From: Paratinospora sagittata
Taxonomy: Eukaryota; Streptophyta; Magnoliopsida; Ranunculales; Menispermaceae
DNA length: 64,000 bases
Assembly: GCA_035771175.1 (NCBI GenBank)
Contig: CM069607.1
Location: 6,383,501-6,447,500, forward strand
Reading direction: 5' to 3'
This document shows positions 46,201 through 57,548 of the stretch, piece after piece. How positions within the stretch are numbered: the first letter of the stretch is position 1; each line of letters starts with the position of its first letter. The notes under the pieces were generated by a model that did no database searches, had not been told where the DNA came from, and worked only from the letters and a program-made list of their open reading frames with translations. A program made the position numbers and the translations under genes.

Positions 46201-49200
46201 TTCATATCTCCCATCAAGAATTTGTATATGTTTATTATAAGGTCATATGCTACTGCAAAATCTAATATAAAAGATAAAAATTTGCCATGGTACATAATAT
46301 TAAAAGGTACAAACAGAGTCAAGCTGATCAGACATTGTTTGCAAGATATTACAATGACCAAATAATAGTTTTATGATAAACATTGATGGCATAACAGTAA
46401 CAGTATATTATGGCTATGAGATTCACAAGCTTAAGTCCATGTCAGGCAAAGAGTAGATTTGGGTACCTTAAAGAATATCTTCGGCATTGAAGTGCCAAGT
46501 GGCTAGATCCAAGAAGAAAATGTCCATTTACCAATGCAGATATAAACTTGACTTATTAAGTTACCACTGGTTTTGTTTCTTGCTTTTTCTTTTCTTTCAC
46601 TTTCTTTTAGTCTTGTTTGGTTTCATTTCCTGGATGAGCCCTCAGCCCACCTTCTATACTTTTCTTCTTTTTAATAAATGATTTCTCGTTTCCTCTCAAA
46701 AAAAAAGTTACTCCTGGTGAACAGTCGGTAGATGACTAGAGATACAGAATGGTAGTAGGAATTAGGAAAGCTTTTTAATTTTTTCTTGTCCAGAGATTAC
46801 TTGCGCAGCTAAGAGCGATAATCAATCTAAAGATGCCCCAAGGTCCTACCATAGGTAATTTGGATACATCTTATAGGATCCCTACAATACTTAGGTCCAC
46901 CCTAAGTCATCATTCTCCATGGAAGATCCTACGGATGCAAATTCCTTGCGGTGTTTACATACTACAATTTTACCCCTAATATTTATAAATCATAGTTACA
47001 GCAGAAGCTGTCATAGAATTCAAGTTTAGTTAATCCATACGATAGAAGTATAGCAGATCTCAGTCCAGACAAAGCAAAAGTCGCAAACATTTCAAAATTT
47101 ATTTATTCTTCGTATTATTTGATAGGAAATATATTCCAAAGCAAAGAAGTATCAAGCAAAGTCCATACCTGTAAGACTCGGGTGAAGCAATCTTTTTGTC
47201 GTGAAGTAGGTTCGCCAAAGTGCACTGTCCTTGTTATGTCAGTCGTACCATCAATGTATTGTGCACCACTGTCTAATAAGAAGAGTTTCTTAGCGTCCAC
47301 AAAGCTGCAACTCTCAGGCTCTGGTTTGTAATGTATGATAGCTCCATTTGCACCTGACGCTGAAACATAATACTATGTCCAATCAAGGATTTGGCTCAAA
47401 TAACAAGGGTGTGCAGCAATGATAATCATAATAACAAAATAGGAAAACCAAAGTTGAAAAGAGATAATTTCCATTGGAATGTAGCAGAAACATAAACTCG
47501 GAACATAATAGTTAATAGATCCTAATATTGACTTCATCAACAAGTGAAGGAAGACAGGCTTCATAGTGTGAGCTTGTGGATTCCATGGAAACCAGTGATA
47601 AAGACTTAAAATGTTTTATCAATGAAGAAACAGGCTGGGGTGGTTTGTGACGTCTTCCATTGTCTACAAAGTAAGTAAACCACTTTACCATAATTTGATT
47701 TGAAAATTTCCAAAATTGTGCTCTAGAGGTACTTTTATAAATGTTAGATACCATTATCATTAGGTAGATGACAACCAATGTAAAACTTCGTCAAGTCAAC
47801 TATGACAAGAATCTTAGTCGAACTACACAAAGGGTTAGGATACAGTCGACCCCGTGTAGTTCGCAAAAGGCTTAGCTTAGTTGAGTTGAGTCAAGTAGAG
47901 TCGAGTATACCATTATCATTATAATTGAGTGGTCTGTGCAGTGATTTATAGGGGATTAGGGATTTTAAAGTTACATATAGGTCTTTTTTCAAGTTTCAGA
48001 AAAGGTATAACTGTCTTAAGTAATATAGAGTTTCAAAATAATGGAACTTCCTGACTTTGAAGAAAAGGTAAGTACTTCATATATAAAATCATGCCAACTT
48101 ATACTCAGGAAGACAAAAATATTCTCTAGTTGTCGGGCTGTATATAAAGGTGTGTGAATCCTTAAGGTGTTAACTCCTCCTCCTCAACCCTAGTTGTTCA
48201 TTAGCTATATGTAGTTGATTCCATAGTTATTTTGGCTTCTATGATTTAATCAAAATCTGCTTCCATTTAATTTACTTTTATTGAGAAAATGTACAGATTT
48301 TTTCACCTCTACAAGTAACCTTTAGAACCTCAATTTCCTAGATTGTGAAACTTTTTAAACCCAAAATTCAGTTTCCAAATTTTTTACATAATAAATTATA
48401 AATATCTGATCAATTTGAGCATCATCTTTGTCACATCTTGTTGTCATACATATCATCATTCAAAGAAATTCTTAGTAGGATATCCAAAAAAGAATCTCCA
48501 TAGTTAAGCTTGTGCCATGACAACTTGGCACTATATAGTAATATTTAGAGATAAGCATCAAATAACATCAAAATATCTTTCAATTGAACAAAGAGTTGCA
48601 AATTTCTTCAAAATACTCCAATACAAGACTACTGGCAAGCAACTGTCATTCCAAATACTCTCAAACAATTTCTCACTAAAACAATCAAAAGGATTGGAGA
48701 AGATAACCAAATTCAAAACGTATTAAATTATTCCAAGGATAGTACAACCACAAAATTTTAAGATGACATTACCACTGATAGTGTCAAAGCTTGTACCCAC
48801 AAAACCATCCTGCTTTGCACGGAATTCTAGTAGTTTGTCAGCAACTTCTACCTCAGTCCTTACCACATTCTTATGAATTTCCTCTTCCAACCAAGCCCAA
48901 AACTGTGCTAGAGCAGCTGCATCCCTACAAAGGAAAAATTAGCAGTAGCAAACATTTACTGACAGAAAAACACACACAAATAAATTATGTATGTGCTTAC
49001 CATTCTACACAATTGCTTACCTCCTGATATAAATAAAATCTTAAATGCAAAAAAAATTAGAATACATGGTAATAAACCATTGATTACAATAAGGCACAGG
49101 ATATTTTCGTAATCACTGCTTCCTTTGAGAGCTAGTTTCATACGTTATATAATTAATGTTTGACATAATGACAGGCAATGAACAATGATAGACATCAGTG

Positions 49201-52200
49201 AGCTTCCCTAAGGGACTATTGAATATTGATAGACATAATAGAAGAACTATACATCATTGGCATGTAAATTGACCAGGTAAGTAACTATGAGTTTCGTGAA
49301 CCACCTTCATAAATTATGGTCCATCATAGAGGTTATATCAAAAGAGATCAAATGAACAAAAGAAAAGTGATTTTCCATGCAACTTACTCAAAGAAATTGA
49401 CTAACTTAATTTATTAGAAAAAAGGGTGTGCTCAATTCACGAGGCTCCTACCATTATTGGTTTGGGGAAGAGATGATGTATGCATACTTGTCCCTACAAA
49501 CCACACTACAGGGAGATTGTTTCCAGATTTGAACTCCTGAATTCCAAGTCACTATGAAGCAACCTATACTATTGTGCCAAGGGCTACCTTTCTCAACTCA
49601 ATTCAACTAAGCCTTTTTCCAACTATATGGGATTGGCTACATGAACCTACTTCCTCCACTCCACTCTATCAAGGGTTAAGTCGATAGTGAATTACAAATA
49701 GTTATATATTTCTTAACAATACCTATCCATGTTATTTTAGGTCTTCTTATACTCTATTATTACTATGGATTGTTAATAGGTCACTCAGATGCATTGCTAC
49801 ATCAATTTAAATCTTATTTATGATTCTCAACAGTGGTGACACGACAATTATTAATAAAACATCAACAAATTGCAGATAAAGAATAGTCATAGATATTACT
49901 AGTTTCAGGTAGAGGGTAATGATTACCTCAAATGTGATTTTCGCATTCCTTCCAGTTCAGCGTGATTTTTAATGGCCTTTGCCATATAGACAGGGGAAGT
50001 CTTGTGCACTACGCTGGGTCCCACAATTTGACCATTAGCTCTTTCATGCACCTTAGTTTTCTTGGCACCTTTCTTACTTGCAAGATACCTATCACAAGCG
50101 GACTTGCAGGTGTTGGCAATAGCAGCATTCACAGAAGCTGTATCCAACCAGAGTTGTGTGTCTTTTTCTGCCAACCTGGAAGGTTAATTATGCTTCAGAA
50201 CACAATGATAATAAGAAGAAACAATACCACTCCATGACTCATGTGTGCATTTTTATGTAGAGAAAGAAAACTTAAACAAAGTCCATATTTTAGCATCAAA
50301 AAGTTATACACATATTAAGACAAGGCACTTACAATTTCATTACCATTACTTTTCTTTTCAGTTACAGATTATGAAATATATAGAAAGAGAGGTTGACTTT
50401 TGACTGTTTCGGTTTCTTCCCAAAAATAAAGTTTGAGAAAATCTTGCAGAGAAGGTATTTCAAACAATTTTCATATGTAAGCTTCTTCCTCTTCAATATT
50501 TACCACTAATACATATACAGAGCTAGGAAACCTCGAGAGGAAATATTAGTTTCTATCTTATTAAGTTCTTGGAGTTCTCATGGTTACCTTCTTATTTCTG
50601 AAAGAACTGATTCATACGATCTCAATTCTACTCCTGCATTCTTCAAGTGAACCATCACCTCTGGTGTTACTTTGGAATTATCAATAAACAATTTAGCTCC
50701 ATCAGTATCCACTATTAAGTATGCATACATCACAGGTGAATGTGGAATGTCATTTCCTCTCTACAAAACAGGACAGTTGATGTCAATAGAAATTCTTTTA
50801 GAGAATCAACAACTAAAGTAAATAAAACCAGTGTTAAAAAGAAAAATGGGAGTGAGACGAACCAAAGGATTTCATAGTAAAAATAGCCATTTCCTAATAA
50901 AAAAAGCTTATTTCATTTTCAGTTATCCTATGAACTAGTGTTTCAAATATTAAACAAACCATTCGGGAAACCATACCAAAACATATTTGAAAATGCATTA
51001 AATAAGATTATTTGCTCTTCATCAGGCTGGATCTCCAATGATTCATTTCTTTCTAATCAATATTGTTAAGGCGTCACCTAGGCATTTTAAGGCCAAAGTC
51101 ACCAATCTGCCAAGGCAGGCAGCAGGCTAGTAAGGATAAGAAGGTCTTTGAAACTTCTAAAATGCTGGGATTTAAAAAAATATCATTAAAAAAATTCAGG
51201 TGCTTAGGCATAATCTTAAAAGAGATTTAAGAGTAGGTATATAGGGGCATTTGTCCATTGTATTTATTCGCTTTCCCTATTCTTTACAAATCTTGAACCC
51301 ACAAAACCAAGTTCTAAATTACACTGATTTGGAAGATTTGGTATTATCTATAAAAGATTTGCAGCCTTTCTACACAGTTTTTTTTTCCCTTCTTCTTTGT
51401 TTCATTTTTAATGTTATAAATCACCTTCTTATAATCACTTATTTCCTCTTTAAATGTTATTGCTTTCTATCTAATGAATATGACTTGACCTCCACATAAT
51501 GGAAGTTGACTCAGTTAACATTCTGTTGGAATAGTTCCAAAGAAGTTACCATCTTCCCGTGATAAAAATTCCAGAAGTTGATGGAAGTAAGAGTAACTAG
51601 ACTATACAAGTTACTTGGGACCCATAAATAATTATTTTCTAATTATCTAGGTCTTAATCAGTCATTGCCTAGGCATTGTCTCGCCTCAATAGGTTAAACC
51701 TCAGCAGCATAACCTTGAAAACACTGTTTCCAAGTATCCACCAAACCAGATAAGTATTCCTAGCTCCTGTGGCATGCACAAGAAAAGTGAGTTGATGTTT
51801 GAACATACCAAGTTCAACAGCCAGGCAACTTCATCAAGCATTGAGATAACAATAGCTGAAGAACCAGTTTTAGTGAGCTCTGATCTTAAAGAAAACAACT
51901 TTGAAGGAACATCTAGCCCAGCGAATTTGAGGTCATGAATTCTAACTGGGTTTCTTGGAGGCTCTGGTCTTGATTCTTTCCAGATTTCATCCACGAGATT
52001 TACATCATACAGATAAACCAACTCATGGTTTTTCTTAGAGATTTCCTCCTTAAGTTCCTCTGCTGCATCATAAGAAAATAGAAACTGCACCCTTCACAAA
52101 ATCAAAGAAAATATGGCATCAGAACCACGAAAGCATAAAGGAGACACAAATTGTTGTTGCAGAAAAGAAAGAAGCCAAGACAGATAAGATCCTATCCAGA

Positions 52201-53661
52201 ATGAATAACGTTTTACACTCATGCATTTTGACATTTAGGTAGGCGCATATTTAGAGGGACAAAATGGGTTTCAGGCCAGTTCTAGTTTATGAACAGTCGA
52301 CTGGTTTCCACATCCTATTCTCTCTCTTCACATGTAACCAAAAAGGCTTTTAAACTTGTCCACACCAACCCTTACTCAGGTTTCCAGTTTCTAATGAAAA
52401 TAATGGAGAGGAAATCCACATTGACATTATGAAACTCAATATTTTGATACATGTGAAATATAGAGATAAGCCCACTAATTAACTCACCGGGTCGATACCA
52501 ATTCTGCAACCAGGAGACAAAACATCATTCAGCCATTCACTTGTAGTGGGTACTCCTAAATTTCCAGCCCGCATAAGTATCCAACTTGAGTTCAACTGCT
52601 TCTCCGCCTAACCACCATATATACAATTTCCAACAATAGATAGTAAGCAACTACCAAGAAGAAGACGCAATGCAAGAATTAAAATAAATACTTAATTATT
52701 TCCTCCTCTATTAAGTTCAATCAATTCCACAAATTTAATTCAGAATGAAACCAAAATTCAAAGATAATGCAAAAATCAGGACATAAATATAGCTCAAGAA
52801 ATGTGTCAGTGTTTATCACAGACCAAACTGAATTAAAATTACAGCTCAATTTCCCCAAAATAAATAGAAAAGATTTGATTAGAAATTTATACTACTTGTT
52901 CCCCAGACCTGTAGGAAATATCGACCATCAGTCCAAAGCGCGGCCTTATCCTTAGTAACAACAGCAGTGCCAGCGCTACCAGTAAACCCCGAAATATATG
53001 CCCTTCGCATGTAACAATCCGCTATAAATTCACTCTGATCATCACCATTAAAACAACCAAAACAATCAACCAGGAGGATACTAAATTACCCACAATTTTA
53101 TTTTATTTTTTTACTCAATTTCATACAGAACGAAACCAAAATATTCTTAAAAAAACCTCAAATTAACCCAACCGAATCAAAATTCAAACATGGAATCAAC
53201 ATTTAATGCCAAAAAAGAGGAAAAATTAGAGCATAACGAAAGATTTAAAAAAAAAACTGAACCTGATGGGCGTCCTGGGAAGGGATTATGTACGCGTCGA
53301 TGCCGATTCCAGGCTTGGAAAAGAGCTCACGGAGAGCGCGAAGCTTCTCGTCTGGTTTCGAATCCACGCGCTTTCTCTGAGTCTCAAACGAGGGTTTTGC
53401 GGCCGAGGTTGAACTTGAACTACAATTCCGCACAATCAAAATAGAAGAAAGATTATTATTATTATTATGACTATTATTGTCAGTATAATTAGGGCATCTT
53501 TTGAGTTTCTGAGTTGGTTGGTTTGGGGATTTGAATTTGCCAAGAAAAGGAGCTGAAATAGAGAGGAAACGGAAGCAGCGAGAAGAAGATCGAGCCATGG
53601 AGAAAGGTGAGAAGCTTCTGCTGCAATACAGAGAAGACATGGCGGATCCTCTTGCCTGCAT
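41350..53661 (-). CDS. APP2: Aminopeptidase P, plastid-type (APP2)
   Basis: Thirteen exons (53661-53263, 53034-52909, 52607-52488, 52084-51809, 50760-50588, 50175-49927, 48924-48773, 47359-47169, 45406-45298, 45079-44925, 43379-43287, 41939-41859, 41424-41350) join without a frame break to 732 codons plus stop. It removes an N-terminal residue preceding proline (family M24B, metal-dependent). Residues 1-105 are Ser-rich and basic, a likely plastid transit peptide. Creatinase-like N domains follow ([44 protein letters not shown]), then the pita-bread domain with all metal ligands: D528 (LLDSGAQY), D539 (TTDITRT), H602 (GTGHGVGA), E636 (VSNEPGYY) and E650 (GIRIE, last residue of exon 10). The tail is [13 protein letters not shown] second in-frame ATG lies at 53640. 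Similarity to Arabidopsis APP2 (At3g05350) is recognised from memory. Confidence 0.94.
43220..43260. repeat. (TA)n microsatellite in APP2 intron 11
   Basis: About 20 uninterrupted TA units. On the minus strand it begins only 26 bases after the exon 11 end (43287), close to the 5' splice site. Confidence 0.95.
43651..44584. mobile_element. GAGGC-rich inverted-repeat element in APP2 intron 10
   Basis: The body is about 43657-44578. The left end '...gttttaaaaatccattgaggcttacgcc' and the inverted right end '...ggttttaaaactcgtgaggcttaatcg' pair imperfectly. TATAAG flanks both sides (43651-43656 and 44579-44584) as a possible target duplication. Subterminal GAGGC/GCCTC and CTTA repeats are dense. 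There is no reading frame, so it is a non-autonomous DNA transposon of uncertain superfamily. Confidence 0.5.
45062..45250. repeat. Tandem duplication (94-bp unit) spanning the exon 10 acceptor of APP2
   Basis: 45062-45155 and 45156-45250 are nearly identical, differing at about three bases and one single-base indel. The unit includes the first 18 bases of APP2 exon 10 and its AG acceptor on the minus strand. The intronic copy therefore carries a second potential acceptor upstream of the real one. Confidence 0.9.
46558..46711 (+). mobile_element. LINE 3'-end-like retroposed fragment in APP2 intron 8
   Basis: The insert 46565-46704 ends '...taataaatgatttctcgtttcctctc' plus a run of nine A, the style of truncated plant LINE 3' ends. 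AAGTTAC flanks it at 46558-46564 and 46705-46711 as a short target duplication. It is on the plus strand, antisense to APP2. Confidence 0.5.
47748..47921. mobile_element. Short retroposon-like insertion with 15-bp target duplication, APP2 intron 7
   Basis: A 144-bp insert (47763-47906) is flanked by a perfect 15-bp direct repeat ATACCATTATCATTA (47748-47762 and 47907-47921). On the minus strand the insert reads 'CTCAACTCAACTAAGC' then 'CCTTTTGCGAACTACACGGG', similar to 49593-49645 on the plus strand ('ctcaattcaactaagcc', 'tttttccaactatatggg'). The long target duplication fits a LINE-mobilised SINE. Confidence 0.6.
49418..49590 (-). mobile_element. Au-like SINE in APP2 intron 6
   Basis: On the minus strand it has a tRNA-like head with A-box 'TTGGCACAATAGTATAGG' (49563-49580) and B-box 'GTTCAAATC' (49526-49534). 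It then has the body 'GGAAACAATCTCC...GTAGGAGCCTCGTG' and ends in a T run (49418-49423). The overall wording matches the angiosperm Au SINE family as I remember it. It is in the same orientation as APP2. Confidence 0.75.
49593..49675 (+). repeat. Copy of the CAACTAAGCC short repeat, APP2 intron 6
   Basis: 'caactaagcctttttccaac', then 'tatatgggattggctacatg' and 'aacctacttcctccactcc' correspond, in inverse orientation, to the insert at 47763-47906. It lies directly beside the Au-like SINE; its own ends are not clear. Confidence 0.5.
51061..51730. mobile_element. Second GAGGC/AAGGC-rich element in APP2 intron 4
   Basis: The left end 'tgttaaggcgtcacctaggcattttaaggcc' and the right end 'attgcctaggcattgtctcgcctcaat...aaccttgaaaacactg' carry inverted CCTAGGCA motifs and repeated AGGC/GCCT. 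It resembles the intron 10 element in style but is not the same sequence. Boundaries are approximate and no duplication was identified. Confidence 0.4.
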
Positions 53662-53669
53662 TACCGATT

Positions 53670-53697
53670 GAAGAAGAAGAAGAAGAAGAAGAAGAAG
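53670..53697. repeat. (GAA)n / (TTC)n tract in APP2 5' leader
   Basis: Nine GAA units lie 9 bases upstream of the APP2 ATG on the minus strand (read TTC there). CT-rich 5' leaders of this kind are common in plants. Confidence 0.9.
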
Positions 53698-53790
53698 GCT
53701 GTTGAAGTGTGTGCATTTCAGTGGCTAACAGTGAAGATAAGAGCGTTATTCTATTAGGAAGCGTCATTTTGCTAAAGTCACTAGGCCGTA

Positions 53791-53796
53791 CACGTG
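53791..53796. promoter_or_regulatory. G-box in APP2 promoter
   Basis: CACGTG within 'gtacacgtggc', 130 bases upstream of the APP2 start codon. Role inferred from position only. Confidence 0.35.
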
Positions 53797-54011
53797 GCTA
53801 GCATGTAAACAAGCCAGCTCGATCTTTCTTTTTTTATTTAAATTTAATAGAAAATGCTACGGCGTACCTCACTATTCTACACCATGTACAATAGATTTTT
53901 TTTTTATTTTTATTTTTTGTGTCAAAGTTTCCATTGTATTAACAGATCAATCTTCCTGCCTCTAGATACATCATATACTAAGGCGTTGCAAGCACAACAA
54001 TGAATCTAAAG

Positions 54012-54970
54012 TGTCGCAACCCGGGTGACACAACTCGGCAAAATCTGAGACATTAATTAGTCTCTACGTAGAAAGTACTTAACAACCTCAAATACATAAT
54101 CTGTATATAATCAAGATAATTGAACCAATAATAAATTAATACATCATCATCCGAAATATGACGTCATCTGATCCATAATTTAAACATAAGCTTCAATTAT
54201 CTTAAATATCAACATGAAACTCCCAAAATAAAATTTCATCATTCCTCAGATTATCATATACAAACCAAAATCCATCAGTACCTATGTTTTATATATAATA
54301 GTAATTGTGATAGTTGTATAAACAAAAAAAAAGAGATCAAACAGTCAGAATTAGTTCCTAAATCCTCATAATTACATATCAAAACTTACATTCAAAAGAC
54401 AAAAAGGAAGTCCACACACTCTAAGCCTTGCCCTTTTCTTTATAATCTTGACCTGAAAGAAAATAGGAAAAAATGGGCTAAGCTCAACTAGCTCAGCGAA
54501 TATTTTTCACAGTTATCTCCACATATGCAGTTATATAAAACATGTTTGTTACTTGAAATAACATTGATAAATTTAAATGCATTAATGAAATATACACGAT
54601 ACATGCTTCCAAATTAAACATAAAATTATGTATCGTTTTCATAAAAATATAGAAAAGCCACAACAGGAGGTCACATCAGAAAAACATTGTCTATACTTCC
54701 CTCATTGCGTCATGGGTACATACCAACACGTTATCTAACTAATACTTCTACCATTATATTCCTCGGTGATTCGAAAAGTCATTTTCGCAGAGTACTAATC
54801 CAAGTACTCCGTCGACACATTTTCTCGAAGAACAAGTAAATAAAAAGAAATCCAACACCAAGGTATTTAATCTTAAATACCTAAGGTCATTCCAATGCAT
54901 AAAATTCGTGCTCATGATTATAAATAAAATGCACATATATAATTTAATACATATCATTCAATAATTCAAT

Positions 54971-55011
<41 letters not shown>

Positions 55012-55930
55012 TTATAAATTGAACATTATGGTGAGAAATACTCACAATCACAAAATTTTGCTTAAGTCCACAGCACACTTGATTGTAGCCAAATCACCAA
55101 TATGTACTACACATCATCAACGCCTTAATTGTGTTCACAAATCATCATTCCATTCATATTCAACTCACTGTAATTATATTGCACACACATAAATAACCAT
55201 TCCAGCAACACGTATTAATCAATTACTCACCAAATGAGCAAAATTCATCATTAAGTCAAGTTACCTTAGCATTAACCAAATACACTAAATTTTCAGCAAA
55301 CACCTCATCTATATTCATATACCATACTCAATTCTCAGTCAAATCTCTTATCAACTCTCTGCAATAAATATATCAGTACACTATAAATGAATTTCCAGCA
55401 TATAAACTAGACCAATTGCCAGCAATGAAGCACATTAAAACATCATAATTTAACCCTGGAATTTGGTTCCAAAACTATGTTCCAGCAATACTTGGAACAC
55501 CCAATTTAGCCAAAGAAAATCAATGTTTAAAACACTCACCAATGACTTAGAAATTGATCCCATTATCAAGGAGTCATTCATCCATGAGTTAGGCCAATAA
55601 CTGGTACAATTCCAACATCAAAACCAACATTGATCGTATTCAAATTCAGCCATGAAAATCAATGTTTAAACCATGGAATTACTTACCAAGCAACCAAGGA
55701 TTATCCTCCAGCAAATCAGTCAAATTCCAGTATCAAAACCACACTTTCCAACTGCAAATCCCAATTTCTGAGCTCCAGCATCAAGCTCCTCTTCCTTTCT
55801 TCCTCTATTTTCCTCTTTCAGTTAGCACTCTAGCAAGTTTAATCCTCTCCCAATTTCAACAAGTTTAAGATAGTCTAATAGCTTGCCAAGAAGCCAAAAC
55901 GTGTAAACAAGCTGTCACCCAATACCCACT
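54012..55930 (-). mobile_element. Probable decayed LTR-type sequence, minus strand
   Basis: It starts TGTCGCAACCCGGGTGACAC (rc of an LTR end). At about 54450-54507 it carries 'cctgaaagaaaataggaaaaaatgggctaagctcaactagctcagcgaa', the same motif class (CCTGAAA...ATGGG.TGAGC...CAGTGAA) as the LTRs at 57549 and, inverted, 58711. No gene is seen. A (TA)n tract is at about 54973-55014. The right boundary is uncertain. Confidence 0.35.
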
Positions 55931-56718
55931 GACCTAAAAAAAAGAGATTTTAATTTTAAAGTTTTAATTATTTTAATAACGTTTTTTAAAATATAATTAA
56001 AACTATTAAATATTTAATGACATTCATTTTAACAATATTTTTTACTATGTTGTTAAACATTTATTTTATTGTAGTGTATCGGGCTTTCAAGCTCACCCTA
56101 ATTTATTCACATGCAGTACTTAGAAAATAAAGTCACGAGCTTATGACATGATCAAGTGATTAGGGGTGAAATTTGGTAGTTAGATAGTAGTATAGTGGGT
56201 TAGATGGACTTCCACTTAGTTTAAATTTGGAAATTTCATTTATTGACTATGGATTTACAATTTTGTAAGGTAATCAAAATCGTGATTTAAAATATTCACA
56301 AATTCTTTTTTATAAGTTTTGAATATTAATACCGATATGATTTTGTTTTTATTCATAAGAGCATGCCATGAACTTGTATTTGTTAATGTTAGCATTGTTG
56401 TTGTAATTCTGATGAATATTTCCAGATATTAAGTCTACTTTGGATGGACAGTAGGAAAAATTCCGTTATGGTTGAATGTGAAATTGGGCATTAATGAATA
56501 TTTATTGTCCCTGACATGCAAAATGAGAATAGTAAGAGTATTCATTTATCTTAATTAGTATGTTGTTTAAAATATACAAAATTATTTTGAAAATTAAATT
56601 ATTTGGACAAAATGGATACCACTCACACCTCAGTTTTTAGCTAATTATGTTTGGATAAAATTAAAATATTTACTTATTATTATATCAAATCTAAGGAGTC
56701 AAGATTCAGGGTGTGACA
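55931..56718 (+). mobile_element. Probable LTR preceding the copia gag relic
   Basis: The sequence ends GGGTGTGACA at 56718, three bases before a primer-binding site, so at least its right part should be a 5' LTR. The left boundary was not found and no second LTR is available for comparison. Confidence 0.4.
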
Positions 56719-56721
56719 GAT

Positions 56722-57548
56722 TGGTATCAGAGCTGATCGGCTAACGTTAATGGCAGCAAGTTCATCTAATTCTCCCGTATAGAACATGATTAATCTATCA
56801 TCTACTACTCAAATTGATGTGACATTTATGGCAAAGGCTCTCAATTTCAATTTGCCTATTAAACTAAATAGCAACAATTATACCTACTGGAAGGCTCAAG
56901 TGCGATCTGCGATTCATGCACTAGGTCTTGGAATATTTGATCATTGAATCTACAAGTCCATCTGATAAGTTCATGACACAAGTGACCGGTGAAGGAATTA
57001 TAGTCACAAATCAACAAATTAACAAAGACTTTGATATCTGGCAGCGATCAGACCAACTCTTGATATGCTGGTTGTTCTCAACAATATGAGAATTGATCAT
57101 TAGATAAGTGACTGATTGTGAATCATCTTCAGCAATCTAGAATACACTTGAAAGAATGTTTGCTCAGAACTCTATGGCTCGAGCATTGCAATTGAAACAA
57201 CAATTAAACTCATCAAGAAAGGGATCCATGACAATCCCAAATTATGTTCTCAAGATTAAAACAATTGGAGTTGAATTGAGATCAATTGGACAAGTAGTAA
57301 CAAATTTTGATTTGATCCAGTACATACTAAATGGCTTAGGCCATGAGTAATTGAGTATGATCCTATGGTTGTGCTTATATCCTCAGTGCAAAAGACAATG
57401 TCACTGCAGGATGCACAATACCTGTTGATGATCCATGAGCAATGAATTGAACAACTCATTTCTGCAACTTAGTTAAAAGTATCCAATGCCTCTGCTAACT
57501 TTGCATCAGGTTCTACTGATAAGAAGAATCAATCTCAACAGCGTGGAT
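56722..57548 (+). pseudogene. Ty1/copia gag relic, interrupted at 57548
   Basis: Primer-binding site TGGTATCAGAGC is at 56722-56733. The gag-like reading follows: LNFNLPIKLNSNNYTYWKAQ near 56843 and, in the 57156-57350 frame, MARALQLKQQLNSSRKGSMT and DLIQYILNGLGHE, the UBN2-type gag of plant copia elements (Retrofit/Ale-like by memory). Stops (for example after MAASSSNSPV and after GIFDH) and frame changes break it. It ends at 57548, in a Gln-rich stretch, where a minus-strand LTR begins, so the rest is displaced or lost. Confidence 0.75.

Noticed and set aside
20835..53661. GEX1, STP13 and APP2 as a functional gene cluster
   Set aside because: They belong to unrelated pathways; their Arabidopsis counterparts are on separate loci as I recall, and nothing here indicates co-regulation.
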